Positions 1-9,125 of a stretch of 64,000 nucleotides of DNA are shown in pieces. Made by a program: the position numbers and the translations under genes. This stretch comes from Azomonas tarimensis. Its GTDB lineage: Bacteria > Pseudomonadota > Gammaproteobacteria > Pseudomonadales > Pseudomonadaceae. Numbering within the stretch: position 1 is the stretch's first letter; every line of letters starts with the position of its first letter. The stretch covers positions 86,491 to 150,490 of the forward strand of contig NZ_JBHRXZ010000018.1 of NCBI RefSeq assembly GCF_042648805.1, in the 5' to 3' direction. Below the pieces are notes generated by a model. That model had not been told where the DNA came from. It saw nothing but the letters and a program-made list of their open reading frames with translations, and made no database searches.

Positions 1-240
1 CTTCCTGTGCCCAGGGGGAAACGTGTACGCACGCCGTACGCCTGGGTCGAATCGGCCGTTGCGATAAACGTTCGAGAGGCCGACCGTTCGTCGAATATTG
101 AAGAATGTTTCGCTTCGTATGGAACTTGGCTACCTCGTGAATATCGACATCGAGTGTGGCGATATGCCTGCTTGCCGGATGATCGCCTCCACCCCTTCAG
201 CGATACCTGATGCCTGCCCGCCAGGCCAGAGGAATGGACT

Positions 241-486
241 ATGGAAAGTACTTTCGTTGCGCAAGAGGATTGCGGAGCTAAGGACCAGCAGGCTGACGCC
301 TCAGCGGCCGCCAAGCTCAATATGGAGTGGGTGGTCTGTTACGGCCATGGCGGGGTCTTCAGTGTCTTCACCCGCGAGGCCGACGCGCATGCCGAAGCCG
401 AGCTGTCCGGTGGTTACTGCTTCGCCATGCCGGTCATGCCGGTGAGGCCCGCAGTGCCACGTCTAGCGCCTTGCGTTATCCCTTGA
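241..486 (+). CDS. Small hypothetical protein (81 aa)
   Basis: I do not recognise this protein. It is supported by a good ribosome-binding site (GAGGAA about six bases before the ATG) and by mostly G/C third positions, as in real genes of this window. The middle (MEWVVCYGHGGVFSVFTREADA) looks like a compact soluble fold with three cysteines in the whole chain. Its last 11 bases overlap the 3' end of sbcC on the opposite strand. The preceding 240 bases show no convincing gene: the two short ORFs there have poor codon use. The alternative is that this is only the untranslated tail facing sbcC. Confidence 0.45.
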   Translation: MESTFVAQEDCGAKDQQADASAAAKLNMEWVVCYGHGGVFSVFTREADAHAEAELSGGYCFAMPVMPVRPAVPRLAPCVIP

Positions 487-3400
487 TCTCCAATCGGCTC
501 TGGCCGTTGCCCTGCCGGCAGACGCGGACCTGTACCGGTATCCGCTCGTGCATTTCCGCCACGTGGGAGATCACCGCCACCTTTCGCCCCTGGGCCTGCA
601 GGGCGTCGAGTGCATCCATCGCCACCTGCAGCGATTCAGGATCGAGACTGCCAAAGCCTTCATCAATGAACAGCGACTCGATTCGCAGCTTGCTCGAGGC
701 CATCGATGCCAGGCCGAGTGCCAGCGCCAGGGAGACGAGAAAGGTCTCGCCACCTGACAACGAGTGCACCGAACGCAATTCGTCGCCCATCTCGGTATCC
801 ATCACCAGCAGCCCCAGCGGGCTGCCACCGCGCTTGAGGCGGTAGCGCCGGGCCAGTTGGCGCAGCTGCACATTGGTGTGCTGAACCAGCAGGTCGAGGT
901 TGTAAGCCTGGGCGATCTTGCGGAAGGCATTGCCGTCCGCCGAGCCGATCAAACTGGCGATGCGCCCCCAGCGCTGGCTCTCGGCCTTTGCCGCGGCGAT
1001 CTGCTGGTCGAGCGTCCGGCTCAGGCTGCGCCGCCGGTCGTCGTCGAGCAGCGCCGCTCGGGCCTCGCTGCAGTGCAGTTCGGCCTGCTGACAGGTCGCG
1101 AGGCGTTCGGCAAGGCGCTCGGCCAGCACCGCGCCGTCGATGGGTTGCGGTTGCAGCGCCTGGTGGGCGGCGAGACGCTGGGTGCGTTCCTGCAGACGCT
1201 CCCGGCAGCGCGCCAGGGCCTCGTTGTTCTGCGCCAAGCGCTCGCGGGCTTCATCGAGCAGCCTGTCGTCGAGCTGCAGCAGCTGCTCGAGGGTGGCATC
1301 GTCCAGCTCGGGATGGCCGGCGCGCCACCTGTTCAGCTCGGCCTCGATCTGCCCGCGTTCAGCGAGCAGTTCCTCGTGACGGACCTGGCAGGCGCCGCGC
1401 TCGCTCTCCAGTCGGCTCAATGTTACGCGCGCCTCGTTGAGTTGCTGGTCGACGGCGCTCCGGGCATCGCGCGCGACTTGCAGCGTCTGGTCGAGTTCGG
1501 CCTGCCAGCGCCTGCTGTCGGGCCTGGTGCCCAGCAAGGCCTGCAGAGCCTGACGACAGCTCCGCTCTCGGGCGACAAGTTCGGTCACGCGTGCATTACT
1601 GCTTGCCAGTCGTGTCCGGCGATGACCCTGTTCAAGCCGCTCACGCTCCAGTTCGGCCTGCCGCTGCAGCTGTTCTTCGGCCAGTCTGGCCTGGGCTTCG
1701 AGCTGGCGTTGGCGCTCGTCCACCTGGACTTCGAGCCTCATGAACGACTCGGCCGCAGCGGCGTGCCAGTGCTCCAGGCTGGCCGGGGGCAGGAGGGGTG
1801 CGAACTCGGCCAGGGTTTCGTCGGCCAACTGTCTATCTCTGGCGATGGCTTCGCGCTGCCGGTCGCGGAGTGAGGTGGCTTCGATGCAAGCCTCACGCGC
1901 GGTCTGCCAGTCGCGTTGCAAGGCCTCGGCCCGTTGCTGCAGCCTGAGCAGGGCCTGCTGGCCGGCAGCGGTCTCCTCGCGCTGCCGGCGCAGGCTGTCG
2001 AGGGTTTCGCTGAGCCAGGCATCACGCCGTTCGGCCGGTTGCGCCAGCAGGCTCGCATGCAGCGGCGAGGCCTGCAGCTGCGCCGCCAGGGGCTCCAGCT
2101 CGCGGACGATTTCTTCCTGCCGCTGGGTGCTGTCGCGCAACCTGGTATTGAGCGTGGTGAGCTGGTCACGCAGGGACTGCAGGGCTTCGTCCTGCGCCTT
2201 GAGCGACTGGCGGGCGCGCTCGGCCTCGGCTTCGTCGCGGCTGTCGAGCGCGGCGGCCAGGACGTCCGCGGCGTGCCAGGGATGATCGGCGCTGCCGCAT
2301 ACCAGGCAGGGCTCTCCAGGTTGCAGCGCCGCGCGCAGGGCCTGGACATCGGCGCTGCGGGCCAGGCGCTGGCGTTCAAGAAGCGCCAGCACCAGGGTCA
2401 GCGCCTGCTCCGCACGATCGCGCTCGGCGCGGGCCTGCCGGCCGGTTTCAGTCAGGGTTTCGCGTTGTTCGAGGAGATCCCGCTGCGTGGCGTGCAACTG
2501 TTGCTGACGCGCCAGCAGCATCCTGTGGCGGTTCCAGTATTCGCCCAGTGCTTGATGATCCCGTTCGCGCTCACGCAAGCTTTCCAGCCTCTCGCCGAGG
2601 GCGCCGAGCTGTCCCGCACCCTGGCCGTCGCCCAACTGGCGTTGCAGCTCGTCGAGAGCTCGGTGTGCCGTCTGCTGGGCGCTTTCGGCAAGCGCCGCGG
2701 CGCGTTCCAGGGCCGGCAGTTCGGCCGTGCCCTGGGCGAGCCGGGGAAGCAGCTGTACCAGATGCTGCAGCCGCGGACGATAGCCACTCCAGCTGGCGCA
2801 TAGCGGTTGCAGGGCGGCGGAGGCGGCCAGCGGCTCGCTGAGCTGGGCCAGGCCGTGGGAAGCCTGCTGCAGGCGTTCGCCGAGGGCGGCCAGCGCCCCC
2901 TCGCCGGCAAGGTTGGCCTGTTCGGCCTCAGCCTGCTCCTGGCGTGCTCCGGCAAGCTCTTCGCCCAGTTGGGCCAGCCGGTCTTCCTCGCGGCGCGCCT
3001 GGGCCAGTGCCGGCGCGGCATCGCGGGTGTGCTGCTCGGCCGATTGCAAGGCCAGGCCGGCTTCTTCGCAGCGCTGCTGGAGCACGGCCCGGCGGGTCTC
3101 CAGCGACGCCTGCTCGGCCTGCCCGCGGCGTAGCGTCTGGCTGGCCTGCTCGATCAGCGGCCCTAGTTCGCGCTGGCGGACGAACCGGTGGCGCTGCGGC
3201 GCCAGCTGATCGGACAGCGTCAGGATGCGGCGCGCTTCGGCGAGCGATGCCCCTGCGGCCTCGGCTTCGCTCAGTTGGCCCGCGGCGGTCTCGCGTTCTG
3301 CGCTCAGCCGGGCCAGGCCATCGAGCCACTGGCGCTGGCTTTCGAGGCTGCGCAGCTCGTTCTGTTCGGCTTTCCAGGCGCCCTGCAGGGCCTCGTGGCG

Positions 3401-4111
3401 CGCTTCGAGCTCGGCTCGTGCCTCGGGTTCCAGCGGGCGGCTGCCACCCGCCTGCTGCTCGAGCTGGGCAAGGGTTTCGCGGGCGCTCCGGGCGCTTTCG
3501 AAGGCGGCCTGGCCAAGGCGACTGTAGAGGCCTGTATCGGTGAGCTTTTCCAGCAAGGTGCCGCGCTCGTTGTCGTCGGCCCGGAGAAAGGCGGCGAATT
3601 CGCTCTGCGCCAGCAGTACCGCGCGGGTGAACTGCGCCAGGGTGAGACCGAGACGCTCTTCGAGCTGCTGGCGGAACTCGCCCTTGGTGCGCGCCAGGGA
3701 AGTGCCGGTGTCCAGCTCGATCAGGCTCTGCTGACTGGCCTGCAGCTTGCCGCTCGCCTTGTCGCGAGCACGACGGGCCTCCCAGCGGGCCCGGTAGCGC
3801 CGCCCATCGATCCCGATGAAGTCCACCTCGGCGTAGCCGCTGCTGCAGCCGCGGCGCAGCAGGTTGCGCTCATCGCCGCTGCCGATCTCGTCCCCGGCGT
3901 CCGGCACCTTGCCACTGGTGCTGCCCTGCAGTCGCGGAGTGCTGCCGAACAGCGCCAGGCACAGGGCGTCCAGCAGGGTGCTCTTGCCTGCGCCAGTGGG
4001 GCCGGTGATGGCGAACAGGCCGGCGCTGGCCAGCGGCTCGGCGGTGAAATCCAGCAGCTGTTCGCCAGCCAGCGAGGCCAGGTTCTTCAGGCGAATGGCG
4101 AGGATCTTCAC
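476..4111 (-). CDS. sbcC: Exonuclease SbcC, SMC-like ATPase subunit
   Basis: ATPase subunit of the SbcCD (Mre11-Rad50-like) complex, which opens hairpins and trims blocked DNA ends. Visible parts: an N-terminal Walker A (GPTGAGKST, about residues 37-45), very long Gln/Glu/Arg-rich coiled coils, a central zinc hook CLVC (about residues 602-605), then the signature LSGGE and the Walker B FIDEGFGSLD near the C terminus. About 1,211 aa, the usual size for Pseudomonas SbcC. I chose the GTG start at 4111 because it gives VKILAIRLKNL, the family N terminus, has GGAGG upstream and overlaps the sbcD stop as GTGA. An upstream in-frame extension would run into sbcD and is not credible. Translationally coupled to sbcD. 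Confidence 0.96.
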   Translation of the reverse strand: MKILAIRLKNLASLAGEQLLDFTAEPLASAGLFAITGPTGAGKSTLLDALCLALFGSTPRLQGSTSGKVPDAGDEIGSGDERNLLRRGCSSGYAEVDFIGIDGRRYRARWEARRARDKASGKLQASQQSLIELDTGTSLARTKGEFRQQLEERLGLTLAQFTRAVLLAQSEFAAFLRADDNERGTLLEKLTDTGLYSRLGQAAFESARSARETLAQLEQQAGGSRPLEPEARAELEARHEALQGAWKAEQNELRSLESQRQWLDGLARLSAERETAAGQLSEAEAAGASLAEARRILTLSDQLAPQRHRFVRQRELGPLIEQASQTLRRGQAEQASLETRRAVLQQRCEEAGLALQSAEQHTRDAAPALAQARREEDRLAQLGEELAGARQEQAEAEQANLAGEGALAALGERLQQASHGLAQLSEPLAASAALQPLCASWSGYRPRLQHLVQLLPRLAQGTAELPALERAAALAESAQQTAHRALDELQRQLGDGQGAGQLGALGERLESLRERERDHQALGEYWNRHRMLLARQQQLHATQRDLLEQRETLTETGRQARAERDRAEQALTLVLALLERQRLARSADVQALRAALQPGEPCLVCGSADHPWHAADVLAAALDSRDEAEAERARQSLKAQDEALQSLRDQLTTLNTRLRDSTQRQEEIVRELEPLAAQLQASPLHASLLAQPAERRDAWLSETLDSLRRQREETAAGQQALLRLQQRAEALQRDWQTAREACIEATSLRDRQREAIARDRQLADETLAEFAPLLPPASLEHWHAAAAESFMRLEVQVDERQRQLEAQARLAEEQLQRQAELERERLEQGHRRTRLASSNARVTELVARERSCRQALQALLGTRPDSRRWQAELDQTLQVARDARSAVDQQLNEARVTLSRLESERGACQVRHEELLAERGQIEAELNRWRAGHPELDDATLEQLLQLDDRLLDEARERLAQNNEALARCRERLQERTQRLAAHQALQPQPIDGAVLAERLAERLATCQQAELHCSEARAALLDDDRRRSLSRTLDQQIAAAKAESQRWGRIASLIGSADGNAFRKIAQAYNLDLLVQHTNVQLRQLARRYRLKRGGSPLGLLVMDTEMGDELRSVHSLSGGETFLVSLALALGLASMASSKLRIESLFIDEGFGSLDPESLQVAMDALDALQAQGRKVAVISHVAEMHERIPVQVRVCRQGNGQSRLEIKG

Positions 4112-5331
4112 GGGCGATCCTCCTGCTCCACCTGCTGCAACAGACAGGCGAAGTCGTCCAGCGCCTGAGCGTCGGGCGGATCGCCGTATTGCGCTTCCCA
4201 GGCGCGGCTGAACAGCTCGGCCGGGCTGAGCTGATCGAGGCCGCAAAGCGCCTCGGTCTCGGCGCTGCCGGTACCGGCGTATTCGCTGGCGATGCGTACC
4301 AGCCGGCAGGCCTTGCCCGCCAGCGCCGTCTCGATACGCTGACGCAGGTCCGGCTGGGGTTCATCAAGGCGAACCCGAACCTCCAGCCAGGGCCGGTGGT
4401 CATCGAACAGCCCCAGCGGTGCCAGCGCCTCCAGCTCTGCCAGCACCGGAGCCAGCGAGTCGGGGCCGACGCGTAGCATGTCGACCGCGCGTGGCACGAG
4501 CAGAGACTCGACCTGACCAAGCTGCTCGCCGTCAAAGCTCACCAGCAGCACCTGATGCGGATAGCTCACTTCGGCGAACGACAGCGGCAGCGGCGAGCCG
4601 CTGTAGCGGATGCGCGTCTGCCCGGCGACCTTCTGTGGTTTGTGCAGATGGCCAAGGGCGACGTAGGCGACGCTCGGCGGGAACAGGCTGGCCGGCAGGG
4701 CCTCGGCGCTGCCGATGATCAGGTTGCGCTCGGAGTCCTCGGACACCGCACCACCGGCCATGTGGGCATGGCTGAGGGCGATCAGCGGTTGCCCCGGCTC
4801 GCGCGTGGCTTCGGCCGCAGCGATCAGGCGGCGATGCACCTCGTGGATGCCGGAAAGGTAGTCTTCGCTATCGGCCAGCCCGGTTACCTCGGCCGGGCGC
4901 AGGAAGGGCAGGGCGATGCACCAGCCGAGCACCTGCCCCTTCGCATCGGGGATCGGCAGCAGCAGCCGAGCGTGATCCAGTCCACCATCGGCCAGCCAGC
5001 CGATGCGCCCCACGGCATGCGCATTGAGACGCTTCATCAACGGCGCCGGCAATTCGATGCGCGCCCCTGAGTCGTGGTTGCCGGCAATCATCAGGATCTG
5101 TAGCGCCGGTCGCCGCTCATGGACGGCGACGATGAAGTCGTACAGCCGTTCCTGCGCCTTCAGCGGCGGGTTGACGGTATCGAAGATGTCGCCGGCAATG
5201 AGCAGCGCATCGACTGAATGCTGTACCACCTGTCCGAGCAGCCAGTCGAGAAAGGCGACGTGCTCGGCGTCGCGGTCCTGGCCGTGGAGGGCCTGGCCAA
5301 GGTGCCAGTCGGAGGTATGAATCAGGCGCAT
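4108..5331 (-). CDS. sbcD: Exonuclease SbcD, Mre11-like nuclease subunit
   Basis: Metallophosphoesterase nuclease that partners SbcC. The metal-binding motifs are all present in order: SDWHLG near the N terminus, AGDIFD, AGNHDSG, SHAHMAGG and GHLHKPQ. Length 407 aa fits the family. It is the first gene of the sbcDC operon: its TGA overlaps the GTG of sbcC. The gene upstream diverges, so the promoter must lie within the 231 bases before 5563. Confidence 0.96.
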   Translation of the reverse strand: MRLIHTSDWHLGQALHGQDRDAEHVAFLDWLLGQVVQHSVDALLIAGDIFDTVNPPLKAQERLYDFIVAVHERRPALQILMIAGNHDSGARIELPAPLMKRLNAHAVGRIGWLADGGLDHARLLLPIPDAKGQVLGWCIALPFLRPAEVTGLADSEDYLSGIHEVHRRLIAAAEATREPGQPLIALSHAHMAGGAVSEDSERNLIIGSAEALPASLFPPSVAYVALGHLHKPQKVAGQTRIRYSGSPLPLSFAEVSYPHQVLLVSFDGEQLGQVESLLVPRAVDMLRVGPDSLAPVLAELEALAPLGLFDDHRPWLEVRVRLDEPQPDLRQRIETALAGKACRLVRIASEYAGTGSAETEALCGLDQLSPAELFSRAWEAQYGDPPDAQALDDFACLLQQVEQEDRP

Positions 5332-5506
5332 GGGAGTCAGGGAATCCGGGGCAGACAGAGGGATGACAGGACGCGGACGCTACCGGGACGGGTCCGGGCT
5401 TGCAAGGCGGTCAAGGCGATTGCCGAGTGTCGGCGACAGCTGTCGGGGGCACACCGCTTCGCTGTAAACCGACGAGTGGTCGGAATCCCCACGCAGGCAC
5501 AGAGTC

Positions 5507-5534
5507 TTTGTGACATCAATAAAAAACCCATAAT
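5507..5534 (+). promoter_or_regulatory. Candidate sigma70 promoter of the DUF3509-like gene
   Basis: An AT-rich island stands out in GC-rich DNA. It holds a possible -35 (TTTGTG, 5507-5512) and a -10 (CATAAT, 5529-5534) with 16 bases between, about 30 bases before the next start codon. By eye only; the -35 is weak. Confidence 0.4.
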
Positions 5535-5562
5535 TTTTGACCTTGCTGCGTGAGTACTGTCG

Positions 5563-5778
5563 ATGAAGACCCTTTCCAGACACCTTGCCGATAATTTCAC
5601 CTCGCAATATCGGACCCGTGTCGAGCCGCAGGATGATGGCTATCTGCTGGTCCGCGTCGGTTACCCAATCAACGGCACCGAGACCACCCGGGTCATTGCC
5701 GGACAGCAGGTAAAGAATGAATTGCTGGTGGAAACCATCCTCGAAGACATCCGCAACGAGCTGGCCAAGCCGCACTGA
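5563..5778 (+). CDS. Small DUF3509-like protein (71 aa)
   Basis: A 71-residue soluble protein with the layout I associate with DUF3509, a Pseudomonas-restricted family of unknown role: a short N-terminal stretch ending in a Tyr-Arg motif (SQYRTRV), a central beta-rich part (GYLLVRVGYP) and a C-terminal acidic helix (ETILEDIRNELA). No signal peptide or membrane segment. It is followed within nine bases by the DUF4105 gene, so the two are probably co-transcribed. The family assignment rests on overall pattern and is uncertain; the ORF itself is well supported by codon use and by the candidate promoter just upstream. Confidence 0.7.
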   Translation: MKTLSRHLADNFTSQYRTRVEPQDDGYLLVRVGYPINGTETTRVIAGQQVKNELLVETILEDIRNELAKPH

Positions 5779-5786
5779 GCGCCGCG

Positions 5787-6839
5787 GTGACCGAGCGGGT
5801 CAAAAGATCCGTTGATGCGCATTCTTCTCGTGACGTGACCGTTAGCCGGATCCTTCCACGCCTGGCAAAGGTACTGGTCTCCCTGGCGGGACTGCTGTTT
5901 ACCACTTGGGGCGCGTTGGCCCTGCATTACCGCCTCGCCTGGCCGGCGCCACTGGTCCATGTCGCCGTCGCGCTCTGGTGTCTTTTGGGCCTTGCGCTGC
6001 TGGTACTGCTCTGGCGCCGGGCTGCCGGTTCGGCGCTGGCGGGGTTCCTGGTCGGCTTCGGTGTGCTGCTGCTCTGGTGGCAGGGCCTGGAGCCTGCCGC
6101 TGAGCTCGACTGGGCTCCCGAGGTCGCCGAGATGGCCAGCGGCAGTCTGGAAGGTAACCAGTTGCTGATGCGCAATGTGCGCAACTTCGACTGGCGCAGC
6201 GAGGACGACTTCACCGAGGCCTGGGAGACCCGCCGCTACGACCTTGACCGACTGGTGTCGGTGGACCTCTTCACCTCCTACCGGGGCCTGCCAGCGATTG
6301 CCCATGTCATCCTGTCCTTTGGCTTCGATAATGGCCGCTTCCTGGCGTTCTCGGTGGAAGCGCGCAGGGAATATGGCGAGGCCTGGTCCGAGATCGGCGG
6401 TTTCTTCAAGGAATACGAGCTGAGCATCATCGCCACCGACGAGCGCGACGCGATCCGCCTGCGTACCAACGTGCGCGGCGAGCAGGTCTATCTCTACCGT
6501 CTGAACATGGGCCACACCACCCTGCGCGCGCTGCTGCTTTCATACATGGAACAGGCCAATGCACTGCAGGATCGGCCGCGCTTCTATAACACCCTGACCG
6601 CCAACTACACGACCCTGGTATTCGACATGGCGCAACGGCTCATCGGGGGCCTGCCGCTCGATCCTCGCCTTGGGCTGTCTGGCTACCTGCCAGGCTACCT
6701 CGAACGGCTCGGCGCCCTGACCTCCGGATATTCGCTGGAAGAGTTGCGCACGCTCGGGCACGTCAACGTCCGCGCCTGGCAGGCGGGTCACGACGAGGCA
6801 TTCTCGCTGCGCATCCGTCAGGGCGTACCGGCGCCCTAG
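5787..6839 (+). CDS. Membrane-anchored DUF4105 (Lnb N-terminal periplasmic domain) protein
   Basis: The N-terminal 100 residues contain two or three hydrophobic segments (about 30-55, 57-73 and 80-95). A large domain with DUF4105/Lnb-type motifs follows: NVRNFDWRSEDDF, YDLDRLVSVDLF, a GxxAIAHVILSFGF block, the EARREYGEAWS stretch and FYNTLTANYTT. Members are thought to be outward-facing hydrolase-like domains, but I know of no proven substrate. The start is unsure: the first in-frame codon is GTG at 5787, eight bases after the previous stop, and a second in-frame GTG lies at 5835. The 3' end meets the convergent GMC gene, sharing the bases CTAG. Confidence 0.8.
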   Translation: MTERVKRSVDAHSSRDVTVSRILPRLAKVLVSLAGLLFTTWGALALHYRLAWPAPLVHVAVALWCLLGLALLVLLWRRAAGSALAGFLVGFGVLLLWWQGLEPAAELDWAPEVAEMASGSLEGNQLLMRNVRNFDWRSEDDFTEAWETRRYDLDRLVSVDLFTSYRGLPAIAHVILSFGFDNGRFLAFSVEARREYGEAWSEIGGFFKEYELSIIATDERDAIRLRTNVRGEQVYLYRLNMGHTTLRALLLSYMEQANALQDRPRFYNTLTANYTTLVFDMAQRLIGGLPLDPRLGLSGYLPGYLERLGALTSGYSLEELRTLGHVNVRAWQAGHDEAFSLRIRQGVPAP

Positions 6840-8494
6840 AGTTCGTTGCGCCGGGCCAGCGCGCCGATCCGGTCGGCGGTGCGCAAGGCGATGGCCTGGA
6901 TGGTTTCCGAGGGATTGACCCCGCCCGAAGTGGGGAACACCGAGCCGTCGCAAATCCACAGGTTGGGGATGTCCCAACTGCGGCAGTCGGCGTCGACCAC
7001 GCTGCTCGCCGGGTCAGAGCCCATGCGCGCGGTGCCCAACAGGTGCGCGGTGCCTTCGGCTTCGCTCCAGATGTCCCGGGCATCGATGGCTTCCAGGCCC
7101 TGGCGCATGAACCCCAGGGCGTGTTCTACCAGGCGCCGGTCGTTGTCGCATTCGGACCAGGTTACGCGGGCGATGGGCAGGCCAAGCGGGTCGCATTCCT
7201 CGGCGAGGGTCACCCGGTTGCGCTCCTGAGGGAGGGTCTCGCCGACGATCTTCAGGCCCACCTGATGGTTGTAGTGGCTCATCTGCTCCATCAGCGCCTG
7301 GCCCCAGAGTCCGCGATTGCCGGTCTGTGTCGCCGCCCACGCGGCCGGCAACGGACCCTGGCTCATGATGGCGTAGCCGCCGAAGAAGTCCTTGCCACGA
7401 TCCTCGTAGTTCCAGTGTTCGGTGATCGACAGCGAGGGTGGCCCCTTGTACCAGCGAACCTCTTCCTCGAGCCTGCCCCAGACCGCCTGGTTGGTGTGTA
7501 CCATGAGATTCTTGCCTACCAGTCCCGAGCTGTTGGCCAGTCCGTGCGGGTAACGAGAGCTGGCCGAGTTGAGCAGGAGCCGGGGCGTCTCGATGGCATA
7601 GCCGGCAACTATCACGTGTCGGGCGCGTTGGAAACGCCACTCACCCTGGCGGTGGAAGTGCACCCCGCTGACCCGCCCGTCTGAACCCGTCTCGATGCGA
7701 CCGACCATGGCCAGGTCGCGGATCTGCGCGCCGGCCTTCACCGCCCAGGGGATCCAGGTGATCAGCGCGCTCTGTTTGGCATTGGTGGAGCAACCGGTCA
7801 CGCAGAAACCACGGTAGACGCAGGGTGGCGAGTCGCCGTGGGGTGCCGAGACGGTGGCCAGTGGGGTCGGCGCCCAGGCCACGTCCATGGCCTCGCAGGC
7901 CCGCGCCAGGGCGAGTCCGGAGGCATTCACCTCGTGTTGCCGATAGGGGTAGCGGCCGCGCTTGGGTCCCCAGGGATAGCGCACCGGGCCGGCGATCTTC
8001 AGGGCTTGTTCGACCTGACGGTAGTAGCCCCACATCTCCTGCCAGTCCAACGGCCAGTCGACCCCGTAGCCCAGCAGCGAGCGCGACTTGAACCACTCGG
8101 GCCGGAAGCGCAGCGAGACCATGGCGAAGTGCACGGTGCTGCCGCCGACCGCCTTGCCGCTGTTGTTGGTGCCGAGCTTGAGCGGGTTGTTTCCGTCGCA
8201 GAGGCGTTCGTCGGTCCAGAAGAGCTTTTCCTGGTGCGCTTCGTCGGAGGCGAACTCCTCCAGGGGACGCCACCAGGCGCCCGCGTCGAAGGCCACTACC
8301 GAAAAGCCCATCTCGGCCAGCCGGCAGGCCAGCGGAGCGCCGCCTGCGCCCGTACCGACGATGGCGAAATCGACCGGCTGCGAATCCGGATATTCCTGCA
8401 TCGGCATCCAGCCGCCGCGCTGCAGGGGGTTTGGTGCGCGGCCGGCATGGCCGCGCGGCTGGCGCAGGGCGTCGTTGAGGTAATCAGCGGACAT
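6836..8494 (-). CDS. GMC family FAD-dependent oxidoreductase
   Basis: Glucose-methanol-choline flavoprotein, about 552 aa. The FAD dinucleotide fold is visible near residue 45 (VGTGAGGAPLACRLAEMGF). The C-terminal GMC signature (SVFPTSGGVNPSETIQAIA) is intact. It resembles the large subunit of membrane gluconate/2-keto-acid/sorbitol dehydrogenases. I chose ATG 8494 because it starts 11 bases inside the end of the upstream gene; the longer ORF would extend deep into that gene. There is no Tat or Sec signal of its own. Last gene of a five-gene operon. No cytochrome c subunit gene is present, unlike classical three-subunit gluconate dehydrogenases. Substrate unknown. Confidence 0.88.
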   Translation of the reverse strand: MSADYLNDALRQPRGHAGRAPNPLQRGGWMPMQEYPDSQPVDFAIVGTGAGGAPLACRLAEMGFSVVAFDAGAWWRPLEEFASDEAHQEKLFWTDERLCDGNNPLKLGTNNSGKAVGGSTVHFAMVSLRFRPEWFKSRSLLGYGVDWPLDWQEMWGYYRQVEQALKIAGPVRYPWGPKRGRYPYRQHEVNASGLALARACEAMDVAWAPTPLATVSAPHGDSPPCVYRGFCVTGCSTNAKQSALITWIPWAVKAGAQIRDLAMVGRIETGSDGRVSGVHFHRQGEWRFQRARHVIVAGYAIETPRLLLNSASSRYPHGLANSSGLVGKNLMVHTNQAVWGRLEEEVRWYKGPPSLSITEHWNYEDRGKDFFGGYAIMSQGPLPAAWAATQTGNRGLWGQALMEQMSHYNHQVGLKIVGETLPQERNRVTLAEECDPLGLPIARVTWSECDNDRRLVEHALGFMRQGLEAIDARDIWSEAEGTAHLLGTARMGSDPASSVVDADCRSWDIPNLWICDGSVFPTSGGVNPSETIQAIALRTADRIGALARRNEL

Positions 8495-9125
8495 GTCGGT
8501 TCCTGTATTCGGCTTTTGCCTCCATGCCGGGCCGGGCTTCGACCGCCTCCCAGGGGTCGGCCGAGTCCGGGCCCAGGCGCACATAGCCACGCGGGTTGGC
8601 CGGGCCGCCAAAGCCGATGTCGTTCCAGGCGTCGGGATGGCCGTAGTAGGCTGAAGTCAGGTCGTGCAGCAGGCGCTGGCTGAAGAACAGGCCGCAAGGC
8701 ATCGGGCCCCAGGCCGGGTGACTGAGCTCATCCTGCTGCATGGCGCGGAGCAGGGCATCCTGTGACTCGGCCGCCAGCCTGGCGAAACCTCGCCCATGTT
8801 TCGCCAGTGCCTCGGCGTCCAGCGCCGCCAGCCCCTGGTGCCAGGCCTGGCGCAGTGGCGGCAGGCGCGCGTCGCGATAGCCGTCGCCGCGATTATCGTG
8901 CAGCTTGTCGTCCACCAGCGCCGCCAGCGCAAACGCGGGGCGATACCCCGGCTGGGGCAGTATCCGCGCGCAGATCGCCTCGAGGATCGACCATTCGCCG
9001 GCATCGCAGAAGCGTGGCTGGCGGGGCAGGGCGAGTCGCTCCTCGATCACCGCACGGGTCGCTGGATCCCAGGAGGGCGTGTGGCGTTTGTCGAGTACGT
9101 TGTAACCGGGGTAGAGCTGTTTCAT
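8484..9125 (-). CDS. Gluconate 2-dehydrogenase subunit 3-like protein
   Basis: A 213-aa protein placed directly before the GMC flavoprotein, the usual position of the small gamma subunit (gluconate 2-dehydrogenase subunit 3 family). The stretches WSILEAICARILPQP and ALVDDKLHD match the beginning of that family as I know it, and the C-terminal part (LLHDLTSAYYGHPDAWNDIGF) carries the characteristic ending. It lacks the Tat signal many gamma subunits have, so any export would need a partner or another route. The start at 9125 gives an ATGA overlap with the upstream membrane-protein gene; a start four codons earlier is also open. Confidence 0.75.
   Translation of the reverse strand: MKQLYPGYNVLDKRHTPSWDPATRAVIEERLALPRQPRFCDAGEWSILEAICARILPQPGYRPAFALAALVDDKLHDNRGDGYRDARLPPLRQAWHQGLAALDAEALAKHGRGFARLAAESQDALLRAMQQDELSHPAWGPMPCGLFFSQRLLHDLTSAYYGHPDAWNDIGFGGPANPRGYVRLGPDSADPWEAVEARPGMEAKAEYRNRHVR

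Noticed and set aside
764..1873. Long plus-strand ORF (369 codons) and several more opposite sbcC
   Set aside because: Shadow frames of sbcC; no domain motifs and wrong codon pattern.
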